DNA of 7,678 bases from Brevundimonas sp. (GTDB lineage Bacteria > Pseudomonadota > Alphaproteobacteria > Caulobacterales > Caulobacteraceae), in contig JAAXIW010000333.1 of the NCBI GenBank assembly GCA_012270135.1, positions 1-7,678 of the forward strand, given 5' to 3'. How positions within the stretch are numbered: the first letter of the stretch is position 1; every line of letters begins with the position of its first letter. Below are positions 1 through 5,957 of this stretch, in pieces. A program made the position numbers and the translations under genes. The notes beneath the pieces were generated by a model. That model was not told the origin of the DNA and did not search any database. It saw nothing but the letters and a program-made list of their open reading frames with translations.

Positions 1-2
1 CC

Positions 3-449
3 GTGAGGGCGGTCGCGGCCCCGCCCGCCTGCGCCCGCGCCGCCATCCCGCTCGGCTGGCTGGCCGACGCCGACGCGCTTGACGAGTGGCAGGTCGGGCC
101 CGGCGACGAACTTCTGACCCTCGGCTATCCGCACGGCTATTCGGCCAATACGGCGGGCTTCCCCATCCTGCGCACCGGGCGGGTCGCGTCGTTTCCGCTG
201 ACGCCGATCGAGTCCTTCCCGGTCTTCCTGCTGGATTTCCCGGTCTTCCCGGGCAACTCCGGCGGGCCGGTGTTCTGGACCCCGGCGGCGCGCAAGCTGC
301 CCGGCTCGGTCCAGCCCGACCACCCGTTCATCGCCGGGGTGGTGACCTCCGAGGTTCGCCCGGGCGAGGGCCGTCTGGGCATCGGCATCGTCGCCCACGC
401 CGTCTATGTTCGCGAGGCCATCGCCCTGCTCGATGCGGCCTCGCCCTAG
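3..449 (+). CDS. Trypsin-like serine peptidase, C-terminal part (5' end outside window)
   Basis: This is the C-terminal half of a chymotrypsin-fold (trypsin-like, HtrA-type core) serine peptidase. The reading frame is open from the window edge, so the GTG at position 3 is unlikely to be the true start. About 148 residues are visible. The catalytic-serine motif GNSGGPV is clear, with the serine at 258-260 (visible residue 86). About 45 residues earlier comes LTLGYPHGY, the strand and turn that in this family sits between the catalytic Asp and the Ser. The catalytic His and probably the Asp should lie upstream of the window and cannot be checked. No PDZ domain follows the catalytic core, unlike DegP/HtrA, and the protein ends about 60 residues after the serine. 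It converges on the acyl-CoA dehydrogenase gene. The substrate is unknown, and it could be a catalytically inactive relative if the unseen residues are missing. Confidence 0.82.
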   Translation: MRAVAAPPACARAAIPLGWLADADALDEWQVGPGDELLTLGYPHGYSANTAGFPILRTGRVASFPLTPIESFPVFLLDFPVFPGNSGGPVFWTPAARKLPGSVQPDHPFIAGVVTSEVRPGEGRLGIGIVAHAVYVREAIALLDAASP

Positions 450-492
450 ACGACCGCGGAAGGTTTCCCCCGGATGAATGCAAAAAAACGGG

Positions 493-556
493 GTGGCGCA
501 GTCGGCAGAGTCGGCAAGGTCTCGCGGAAATTCGTGGTGGCGGAGTCGGCAGAGTC
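493..556. repeat. Short direct repeats built on AGTCGGCA
   Basis: A 20-base unit at 493-512 recurs at 537-556 with a single mismatch (C to G at its seventh base), 44 bases apart start to start. Inside the first copy the 9-base word AGTCGGCAG (500-508) is followed directly by AGTCGGCAA (509-517), and the word appears a third time at 544-552. The repeats are non-coding and lie just downstream of the peptidase stop codon. Their function is unknown. They may be a local duplication remnant. Confidence 0.6.
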
Positions 557-576
557 TACATCGGGGGCGCTTCGGG

Positions 577-606
577 CCGGCCCCCCGGGACCCAGACGGG
601 GGCCGG
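577..606. terminator. GC-rich hairpin, possible transcription end
   Basis: A perfect 9-bp stem (CCGGCCCCC at 577-585 with GGGGGCCGG at 598-606) encloses a 12-base loop. It lies about 130 bases after the peptidase stop and 180 bases beyond the 3' end of the opposing dehydrogenase gene. There is no T-run on either side, so it is not a canonical intrinsic terminator. It could pause polymerase or mark a Rho-dependent or processed 3' end. Confidence 0.35.
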
Positions 607-671
607 GGCGGATTCGATTGTCAAAGACCCGGTCCGATGAAGGACGCGGGCAGTATGGACCCGCCGCTTCC

Positions 672-692
672 TCAGGCGGGAAGATCGCCTGA
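672..692. terminator. Hairpin near the 3' end of the minus-strand dehydrogenase gene
   Basis: A perfect 7-bp stem (TCAGGCG at 672-678 with CGCCTGA at 686-692) has a 7-base loop and an A-run at 692-697 on the plus strand. Read on the minus strand, the T-run comes before the stem rather than after it, so the arrangement is not that of a standard terminator in either direction. It is placed about 90 bases beyond the dehydrogenase stop, where a transcript end would be expected. Confidence 0.3.
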
Positions 693-782
693 AAAAATCG
701 GCAAGTGGCTGATCAGGAACGACTTCGTTTTCGGAATTGCGCGGGTTGGGCCCGAAAAGCCAGCACGCGGCGCCGTGCGGAC

Positions 783-2567
783 CTAGCCGGCCAGAACGTC
801 CACGCTCATCCGCTCCAGCAGGTCGCCGCCCTGGCCGACGGCGGCCAGGCGGCTCGAAACATGGCCCAGCACATTGGCGGCGTAGACTTCGTACAGGGCG
901 ATCCGCCCTTCCAGCCAGGCCGGGTCGCCTTCGCCGGCGTCGAGGATGGCCCGCGCCGCCAGCGCGCCCTTGGCCAGCATCCAGCCGCCCGCCACATCGC
1001 CCATCAGCTTCAGATAGGCGTCGGCCCCGGCCAGCACGTCCGCCGCCCCGTCCGCCGACGCCTTGCGGTCCAGCAGCCAGAAGGTGGCGTCCTGCCCCGC
1101 CTCGATGGCGGTGGCGAACCGTTCGAGCGGCTTGCCCGAATAGAGCCGCGGCAGCATGGCCAACGTCGCCTTCATGTCCTCGATCAGGTCGCGCGCCGAC
1201 TGGCCGCCGTCCTGACCGAGCTTGCGGCCGACCAGATCCATGGCCTGGATGCCGTTGGTGCCCTCGTAGATCGGCGCGATGCGGGCGTCGCGATAGTGCT
1301 GGGCCGCGCCCGTCTCCTCGATGAAGCCCATGCCGCCGTGGATCTGCACCCCCATGGAGGCGACCTCGCAGCCGACGTCGGTCGCCCAGGCCTTGGCGAT
1401 CGGGGTGAACAGGTCCTCGCGGCCCTTCCAGCGGCGACGCTCCTCTTCCGTCGCCGCGTGCCTCGCCAGATCGGCGGCGACGCCGGTCGACAGGCAGCTG
1501 GCGCGGGCGGCGGCGACCCTGGCCTTCATCACCGACAGGGCGCGGCGGACGTCAGGATGGTCGACGATCGGGGCGTTGCCCTCGCCGGTCCAGACGGAAC
1601 GGCCCTGCCGCCGCTCCCGCGCATAGTCCAGCGCCTGCTGGTAGGCCCGTTCGGCGATGCCGACGCCCTCGACCCCGACCGCCAGACGGGCCGCGTTCAT
1701 CATCACGAACATATGGGCCAGACCCTGGTTTGGCTGGCCGACCAGCTCCGCCGTGGCGCCCTCATAGGCCATGACGCAGGTCGGCGAGGCGTGGATGCCG
1801 AGCTTGTGCTCGACCCCGACCGGGCGGAAGGCGTTGCGCTCGCCCAGCGTCCCGTCGGCCTTGACCAGATATTTGGAGGCGAGGAACAGGCTGATGCCCT
1901 TCGGCCCCGGCGGCGCATCGGGAAGGCGGGCCAGCACCATGTGGACGATGTTGTCCGTGGCGTCGTGGTCGCCCCAGGTGATGAAGATCTTCTGGCCGGT
2001 CAGGGCATAGGTCCCGTCGCCATTGGGGACCGCCGTCGCTGTCAGCGCCCCGAGGTCCGACCCGGCCTGGGGTTCGGTCAGAACCATGGCTCCGGTCCAT
2101 TCGCCGGAGACCAGCTTCGTCAGATACGTCGCCTTCTGCGCCTCGGTCCCGACCGCCTCCAGCGCCTCGATCGCCGCCAGCGACAGCATGGGGCACAGGC
2201 CGAAGGCCATGTTGGCCGCGTGCACGGTCTCGTAGGCGGCCAATTCCAGCGCCTTGGGGAGCTGCTGGCCGCCCGCGTGGGCGGGCGCCGACAGGCCGGT
2301 CCAGCCGCCCTCGGCGAACTGACGATAGGCGTCCGCGAAGCCCGGAGCGGCCGTCACGGCGCCGTTCGCACAGCTCGCGCCCTTCTGGTCGCCGACGCGG
2401 TTCAGCGGCGCCAGGACACCCTCGGAGAACTGGCCGGCGGCCTCGAGCACGGCGCCCATCAGATCGGCGTCATAGTCGGGAAAGGCGCCGGTCGCCGCGA
2501 CGGCGTCGAGCCCGGCCACCTCGGTCAGGGTGAAGATCAGGTCGCGGACGGGGGCGCGGTAGGTCAT
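783..2567 (-). CDS. Acyl-CoA dehydrogenase, long DmdC-like type
   Basis: This 594-residue flavoenzyme should oxidise an acyl-CoA thioester to the 2-enoyl-CoA, passing electrons from FAD to electron-transfer flavoprotein in the cytosol. The domain order is that of the long bacterial acyl-CoA dehydrogenases. An N-terminal helical domain covers about residues 35-155. The middle beta domain opens with LTEPQAGSD (163-171), the family signature near the flavin. The C-terminal helical domain contains QIHGGMGF (408-415) and IYEGTNGIQ (433-441), where Glu435 is the expected catalytic base. A further helical extension runs from about 455 to 594, as in DmdC (3-methylmercaptopropionyl-CoA dehydrogenase). 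The ATG at 2567 fits the family N-terminus MTYRAPVRD; a longer frame upstream runs antisense to the cytochrome gene and is spurious. The ribosome site is weak (GAGAGCGAG). It stands alone on its strand. Substrate cannot be told from sequence: many DmdC-like paralogues act on ordinary acyl-CoAs, and no other DMSP gene is nearby. Confidence 0.93.
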   Translation of the reverse strand: MTYRAPVRDLIFTLTEVAGLDAVAATGAFPDYDADLMGAVLEAAGQFSEGVLAPLNRVGDQKGASCANGAVTAAPGFADAYRQFAEGGWTGLSAPAHAGGQQLPKALELAAYETVHAANMAFGLCPMLSLAAIEALEAVGTEAQKATYLTKLVSGEWTGAMVLTEPQAGSDLGALTATAVPNGDGTYALTGQKIFITWGDHDATDNIVHMVLARLPDAPPGPKGISLFLASKYLVKADGTLGERNAFRPVGVEHKLGIHASPTCVMAYEGATAELVGQPNQGLAHMFVMMNAARLAVGVEGVGIAERAYQQALDYARERRQGRSVWTGEGNAPIVDHPDVRRALSVMKARVAAARASCLSTGVAADLARHAATEEERRRWKGREDLFTPIAKAWATDVGCEVASMGVQIHGGMGFIEETGAAQHYRDARIAPIYEGTNGIQAMDLVGRKLGQDGGQSARDLIEDMKATLAMLPRLYSGKPLERFATAIEAGQDATFWLLDRKASADGAADVLAGADAYLKLMGDVAGGWMLAKGALAARAILDAGEGDPAWLEGRIALYEVYAANVLGHVSSRLAAVGQGGDLLERMSVDVLAG

Positions 2568-2599
2568 CGGCTCGCTCTCGAAACTGTGTCTGCGTTCAT

Positions 2600-2660
2600 G
2601 CCGCCTTGCCCTCGGGTCAGGCAAGGTGCGGCTTGGCGAACAGCGGCGTCTGGGCCAAGC
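2600..2660. promoter_or_regulatory. Two adjacent inverted repeats in the divergent intergenic region
   Basis: The first repeat pairs GCCGCCTTGCC (2600-2610) with GGCAAG (2620-2625) plus GCGGC (2628-2632): 11 base pairs, a 9-base loop and a 2-base bulge. The second pairs GCTTGGC (2631-2637) with GCCAAGC (2654-2660) around a 16-base loop. They overlap by two bases, so as RNA hairpins they would compete at the junction. They sit 34 bases before the cytochrome b561 start codon and also in the upstream region of the divergent dehydrogenase gene. They could be operators or leader RNA structure. No clear -35/-10 pair was recognised here. Confidence 0.35.
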
Positions 2661-2677
2661 TGACCCTTCTACGTCTC

Positions 2678-2686
2678 GGAGAGGGA
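2678..2686 (+). promoter_or_regulatory. Ribosome binding site of the cytochrome b561 gene
   Basis: GGAGAGGGA lies 7 bases before GTG 2694. It is the strongest purine-rich site near this gene and decides in favour of the GTG start, since the frame has no ATG close by. Confidence 0.75.
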
Positions 2687-2693
2687 GCAAGTT

Positions 2694-3245
2694 GTGGCCG
2701 AACCGCGCAACCGCTATTCGACCGTATCGCTGGTCCTGCACTGGCTGATCGCCGCCCTGGTCGCGACCCAGGTCGGACTGATCTGGGCCCACGAGGCGAC
2801 CGAGGGGCCGATCTCCCGGGAGTTCGTGACGATTCACAAGTCCGTCGGCCTCGGCATCCTGGTCCTGACCCTGATCCGGCTCGGCTGGCGCATCGCCAAT
2901 CCCGCCATCCCTCTGCCGGACACGACGCCGGGCTGGCAGAAGCTGCTGGCGCGGGGCACCCACGTGCTGTTCTACGCCGTCCTGATCGCCATGCCGCTGG
3001 CCGGCTGGGCGGCCTCGTCGGCGGCGGGCCGCGACATCGTCTGGTTCGGACTGTTCGAATGGCCGGCCCTGCCCATCGGCGGCGGCCGCGAGACCGCCGG
3101 CCAGCTGATGGATATGCACGAACTGGCGGCCAAGGCCCTGTATGTGCTGATCTTCCTGCACGTCGCGGGGGCGCTGAAGCATCATTTCGTCGACCGCGAC
3201 AACGTCCTGCACCGGATGATCCCCTTCATCCCGCGCCGGCCATGA
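2694..3245 (+). CDS. Cytochrome b561 family membrane protein (CybB/YceJ type)
   Basis: This is a 183-residue integral membrane cytochrome that binds two b-type haems and moves electrons at the cytoplasmic membrane, probably between the quinone pool and a partner. Four membrane helices can be seen at about residues 10-31, 47-65, 88-108 and 144-162. Candidate haem ligands are His16 (LVLHW), His48 (TIHKSVG), His142 (DMHELAA) and His156 (FLHVAG). The 14-residue spacing of the last two and the placement of the first two match the ligand pattern known for bacterial cytochrome b561. Length is normal for the family. The GTG start has a good ribosome site. Its stop codon overlaps the start of the YceI gene in ATGA, so the two are very likely translationally coupled. 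A b561-YceI pair is a known arrangement (yceJ-yceI in E. coli). The physiological electron donor and acceptor are not evident. Confidence 0.93.
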   Translation: MAEPRNRYSTVSLVLHWLIAALVATQVGLIWAHEATEGPISREFVTIHKSVGLGILVLTLIRLGWRIANPAIPLPDTTPGWQKLLARGTHVLFYAVLIAMPLAGWAASSAAGRDIVWFGLFEWPALPIGGGRETAGQLMDMHELAAKALYVLIFLHVAGALKHHFVDRDNVLHRMIPFIPRRP

Positions 3246-3802
3246 GACGGCGCGCCGTCTTGCTGGCGGGACTGGTCGTCCTCGGGCTGGGCGCCTGGAG
3301 CGACGCGCCGCCGCCGTGGGAGGTCGAGCGCGCCGCCTCGACCATCGAGATGTCGGTGCGCGCCTTCGGCGGCTCACATCAAGGCCGGTTCGAGGACTGG
3401 CGCGGCGACATCGCCTTCGATCCGGAGGCCCCGGACCGCACCCGCGCCACGGTGGTGGTCCAGACCGGCTCGCTGAAGATGCGTCCGGCGGCGGTCACCG
3501 GCCGGGCGGTGGGTCCGGCCTTCCTCGACGCCGGGCGCTATCCGACCATCCGTTTCGAGTTGCGGTCGCTGCAGGCGCTGGGCGGGGAGCGCTATTCGGC
3601 CCGCGCCGATGTCACCATGAAGGGTCGGTCCCGTCCGGTGACCTTCCCCGTGGACTTGCGCCTGAGCGGCGACCGGGCGCATCTGACGGGCGCGTTCACT
3701 CTCGACCGCACGGACTTCGGCATAGGAACCTCAGGCGCGTGGAACAGGATGGTCGGCCGCGAAGTGACGGTGCGGGTGGCGCTTCAGGCGCGCCGCCAGT
3801 AG
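3242..3802 (+). CDS. yceI: YceI-family periplasmic lipid-binding-like protein
   Basis: This 186-residue secreted protein belongs to the YceI family, whose lipocalin-like beta barrel binds isoprenoid-type or other amphipathic molecules in known structures. The N-terminus MRRRAVLLAGLVVLGLGAW is a typical signal peptide (basic start, hydrophobic core), probably cleaved around residue 20-22, so the mature protein is periplasmic. Family hallmarks follow: the strand around FGGSHQGRFEDW (42-53), FLDAGRYPTIRFEL (94-107), VTMKGRSRPVTFPVDL (124-139) and LDRTDFGIG (154-162). The start is fixed by the ATGA overlap with the cytochrome b561 stop, which indicates coupled expression. A plausible role is to carry or present a quinone-like or lipid ligand to the membrane cytochrome, but that is inferred from the pairing only. 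Its last 64 bases overlap the next gene. Confidence 0.92.
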   Translation: MRRRAVLLAGLVVLGLGAWSDAPPPWEVERAASTIEMSVRAFGGSHQGRFEDWRGDIAFDPEAPDRTRATVVVQTGSLKMRPAAVTGRAVGPAFLDAGRYPTIRFELRSLQALGGERYSARADVTMKGRSRPVTFPVDLRLSGDRAHLTGAFTLDRTDFGIGTSGAWNRMVGREVTVRVALQARRQ

Positions 3803-4716
3803 GCGCGACAGACGCCCAGGCCGCGGAGGCCCTGGCCGCCGGCGGCCTCGTCATCCTGCCGACCGAGACGGTCTATGGCCTCGCTGCCGACGCCGGGAAC
3901 GCCGCCGCCGTCGCCGCCATCTTCGAGGCCAAGGGCCGGCCCCGCTTCAATCCCCTGATCGCCCATGTCGCCGACGCGGTCGAGGCCGAGGCCATCGCGG
4001 TCTTCGACGCCCGCGCCCGGGCGCTGGCCGAGGCCTTCTGGCCCGGGCCGCTGACGATCGTGGCGCCGGTGCGGGACCGCGACCGGGTGTGCGATCTGGC
4101 CCGCGCCGGGCTGGACAGCGTCGCCGTCCGCGTGCCGGGTCACCTCCGCGCCCGGGGGGTGATCTCGGCCTTCGGCAAGCCGGTGGTCGCCCCGTCCGCC
4201 AACCGCTCGGGCCGGCCCAGCCCGACCACCTTCGAGGACGCGCTGGAGGAAACCGGCTTCGCCGCCGCCGACGCGGTGGACGGCGGGCCGTGCGCCGTCG
4301 GAGTCGAGAGCACGGTGGTCTCGGTGCTGGACGGCCGCGTCGCCCTGCTGCGGCCGGGGTCGGTGACCCGCGAGGAGATCGAGGCCGTGGTCGGGCCGCT
4401 CGACGCCGGCGGGGAGGGGCATCGCTCGCCCGGCCGCACGGCCCTGCACTACGCCCCGGACGCGCCGGTGCGGATCAACGCCGGGGTGGCGGGGGAGGGC
4501 GAGGTCCTGCTCGGTTTCGGCCCGGGCGTGGGCGAGGTGCGGTGGAGTCTCAGCCCGGCGGGAGACCTGCGCGAGGCGGCGGCCAACCTGTTCCGGATGC
4601 TGCGCGAGGCGGACCGCGAAAGGCCGAGGGGGATCGCGGTGTCGCCCATTCCGGCGACCGGCCTCGGCGCGGCGCTCAACGACCGCCTGAAGCGGGCGGG
4701 GGGATTCGTGGGGTAG
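3739..4716 (+). CDS. tsaC: Threonylcarbamoyl-AMP synthase, Sua5 form (tRNA t6A synthesis)
   Basis: This cytosolic enzyme makes L-threonylcarbamoyl-AMP from threonine, bicarbonate and ATP, the first step of the t6A modification of ANN-decoding tRNAs. With the GTG at 3739 the protein has 325 residues. Visible YrdC-domain motifs are PTETVYGL, KGRPRFNPL (Lys65, Arg67, Asn71), PSANRSG (152-158) and ESTVV (190-194) followed by LLRPGSVT. The linker SPGRTALHYAP (230-240) and a C-terminal domain of about 85 residues mark the longer Sua5 form rather than short TsaC/YrdC. The start is uncertain. GTG 3739 (after AGGA at 3724-3727) is the only standard in-frame start between the end of most of yceI and the conserved core. 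It gives a 64-base overlap with yceI in another frame and a low-complexity N-terminus rich in Gly, Ala and Pro. It probably shares the cytochrome b561-YceI transcript. Confidence 0.9.
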   Translation: MEQDGRPRSDGAGGASGAPPVGATDAQAAEALAAGGLVILPTETVYGLAADAGNAAAVAAIFEAKGRPRFNPLIAHVADAVEAEAIAVFDARARALAEAFWPGPLTIVAPVRDRDRVCDLARAGLDSVAVRVPGHLRARGVISAFGKPVVAPSANRSGRPSPTTFEDALEETGFAAADAVDGGPCAVGVESTVVSVLDGRVALLRPGSVTREEIEAVVGPLDAGGEGHRSPGRTALHYAPDAPVRINAGVAGEGEVLLGFGPGVGEVRWSLSPAGDLREAAANLFRMLREADRERPRGIAVSPIPATGLGAALNDRLKRAGGFVG

Positions 4717-4768
4717 GTTTCTCCCGAGCGGGCTATCCCCAAGGTGATTGGCGGCACGAGCTTGATCG

Positions 4769-4798
4769 TTGACGGTGAAAAATGTAACGACGTTATCT
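4769..4798 (+). promoter_or_regulatory. Candidate promoter with overlapping palindrome
   Basis: TTGACGG at 4769-4775 matches the -35 consensus known for the Caulobacter housekeeping sigma factor (TTGACGS). A poorer -10 match lies at 4790-4797 (ACGTTATC against GCTANAWC, 14-base spacing). The palindrome TAACG-A-CGTTA (4785-4795) overlaps this -10 and could be an operator. TGATCC occurs at 4798-4803 and again at 4808-4813, one helical turn apart. These features lie 50-60 bases before the start of the AT-rich membrane protein gene, suggesting that it has its own transcript. Confidence 0.4.
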
Positions 4799-4824
4799 GA
4801 TCCTTTTTGATCCAGGCGACGCGC

Positions 4825-5862
4825 ATGGCATCGAAGAAGAATGTGCCAGCGACCGAGCCGCTGCTCCGGGACTGGATCGGACTCCGAGCGTTCGCAGGCG
4901 CTGTAGGAGCATTCTTCCGGCTCGACGGAAAGAAGCTTCGAAGTATTGCCGCTTCTCAGGACGCCTTAGGGATAGTTGGTCAGTGCTTGGCCTATGCTGG
5001 CGTGATGGGCGCGGTAACGGCTGTTCTTCTCTCTGGTCGCGAAATATCCACACTTGAGACGCTTGTCCGTCCCATCGCTACGGCTGCGCTCTTTGTCTTG
5101 CCCTACGTTGCGCTTCGTTTGTTGCGCAGACGGAGAGAGCTTGCATTCTTCATCGTGCTTGCTTCAATTTTCATGTGTGTACAGAGCGGCTTCGGGATGT
5201 TCTTCGCGCCGATAGCGCACAATCTGTCGGGCGGAATCGCTAAAGACTTCGAACAGTTTCGGAATGACCCAGATAGCCAACCGGTTCTGAAGGGCGTGTT
5301 TTGCAGGACGTCTGATTGGCGAGTCGCTGGTGAGGCTGATTTAGAGGCTGCCCGACAAGCGCTCGACCAGATGCGGGTCATCGCAAGGGAGATGAGTGTA
5401 GAGCTTAACCGCCACCGGGCCATTGATCTCGCCGCAGCGGGGGCTCCGCATTCGCACGACATGTCTCGAGCAGAGGCGTTAAAGGAACAGTACGAAATAA
5501 GTGCGCGCGAGTTCAGATATCGGAGAGAATCTGCGCTTCAATCTGCACAACAATATCACGAGAATATTAGGCAGGCATCTGAAGCTTTCTCCGAAAAATA
5601 TGGAAGAACAAATATAACAACGACAGTGCTGCACATATTCAGTTTATCACTAACGTTGATGGCGTGCATTATTGTTGCGCGATCATATGAAGAAAAGCAA
5701 ATAAACGTATTTGTCGTGTCTGTGTTGTCCTACGCTATAGGTGTATTGCTGCTCACCACCTCTGTTGTCGTGCTAGCAGTTCATCTATTTGGACCGCTTG
5801 ATGATCCAGATTTCGTGTTCAATGCTGTTAGTCATTTCTATGGATCAGATATATCGTGCTAG
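4825..5862 (+). CDS. Unrecognised five-helix membrane protein in AT-richer DNA
   Basis: I do not recognise this 345-residue protein. Five hydrophobic segments are visible at about residues 46-69, 80-99, 105-131, 264-284 and 292-322. Between helices 3 and 4 is a polar, largely helical stretch of about 130 residues (132-263) rich in Glu, Arg, Gln and Ala, possibly coiled-coil in 170-195 and 214-258, with one cysteine (Cys160). The RLLRRRRE loop after helix 2 and the basic N-terminus point to an inside N-terminus. That would place the large polar domain and the C-terminus in the periplasm. ATG 4825 is preferred to the upstream in-frame TTG 4807; its ribosome site is weak (CAGG). Base composition and codon use differ sharply from the neighbours: AT-rich codons such as AAT, ATA and AGA are common, most strongly after about 5460. 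This suggests horizontal acquisition. No enzyme motif, ATP-binding motif or defence-system partner is visible. Confidence 0.72.
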   Translation: MASKKNVPATEPLLRDWIGLRAFAGAVGAFFRLDGKKLRSIAASQDALGIVGQCLAYAGVMGAVTAVLLSGREISTLETLVRPIATAALFVLPYVALRLLRRRRELAFFIVLASIFMCVQSGFGMFFAPIAHNLSGGIAKDFEQFRNDPDSQPVLKGVFCRTSDWRVAGEADLEAARQALDQMRVIAREMSVELNRHRAIDLAAAGAPHSHDMSRAEALKEQYEISAREFRYRRESALQSAQQYHENIRQASEAFSEKYGRTNITTTVLHIFSLSLTLMACIIVARSYEEKQINVFVVSVLSYAIGVLLLTTSVVVLAVHLFGPLDDPDFVFNAVSHFYGSDISC

Positions 5863-5865
5863 ACT

Positions 5866-5907
5866 AACGGGCGTCAATTGTTGCCGTTTGGTTAGCCGGG
5901 CACGGCT
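5866..5907. terminator. Two small hairpins between convergent genes
   Basis: AACGG (5866-5870) can pair with CCGTT (5884-5888), and AGCCG (5894-5898) with CGGCT (5903-5907) around a 4-base loop. Both have only 5-bp stems and neither is followed by a proper T-run, so this is a weak call. The position, 4 and 32 bases after the membrane protein stop and about 50 bases beyond the end of the opposing dehydrogenase gene, is where transcripts would end. Confidence 0.25.
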
Positions 5908-5957
5908 CCTCACAAGCAAGGTACCGGCATGCCAAGGAAATTCGCTGAGACGGTCGC

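Larger units (their letters stand above)
450..782. other. Convergent intergenic region, no supported gene
   Basis: These 333 bases lie between two convergent genes. Open frames exist here (for example one starting at ATG 474), but their translations are low-complexity Arg/Gly/Pro-rich, as expected by chance at high GC, and none has a convincing ribosome binding site. What can be seen is a set of short direct repeats around 493-556, a GC-rich hairpin at 577-606 and a second hairpin at 672-692. No tRNA-like T-loop or other structured RNA was recognised. The region probably holds the 3' ends of both transcripts. Confidence 0.6.

Noticed and set aside
481..560. Possible tRNA or small structured RNA in the repeat region
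   Set aside because: No T-loop consensus, no acceptor-stem pairing and no CCA end could be found.
474..692. Small 72-residue open frame beginning at an ATG after the peptidase gene
   Set aside because: No good ribosome site, and a low-complexity Arg/Gly-rich product spanning direct repeats and a hairpin.
705..2663. 652-residue plus-strand open frame antisense to the acyl-CoA dehydrogenase
   Set aside because: Arg/Gly/Gln/Ala-rich translation with no family signal. The opposite strand encodes a complete, well-conserved enzyme; this is a high-GC shadow frame.
2568..3377. Upstream extension of the acyl-CoA dehydrogenase frame on the minus strand
   Set aside because: It runs antisense through cytochrome b561 and is low-complexity. 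The family N-terminus begins at ATG 2567.
5926..5933. 8-base palindrome GGCATGCC near the right edge of the AT-rich segment
   Set aside because: Short enough to occur by chance and has no second copy at the left edge.
4717..5957. Insertion sequence or integrase-type element around the AT-rich gene
   Set aside because: Comparing both flanks by eye gave no matching direct or inverted repeats, and no transposase or integrase gene is present.
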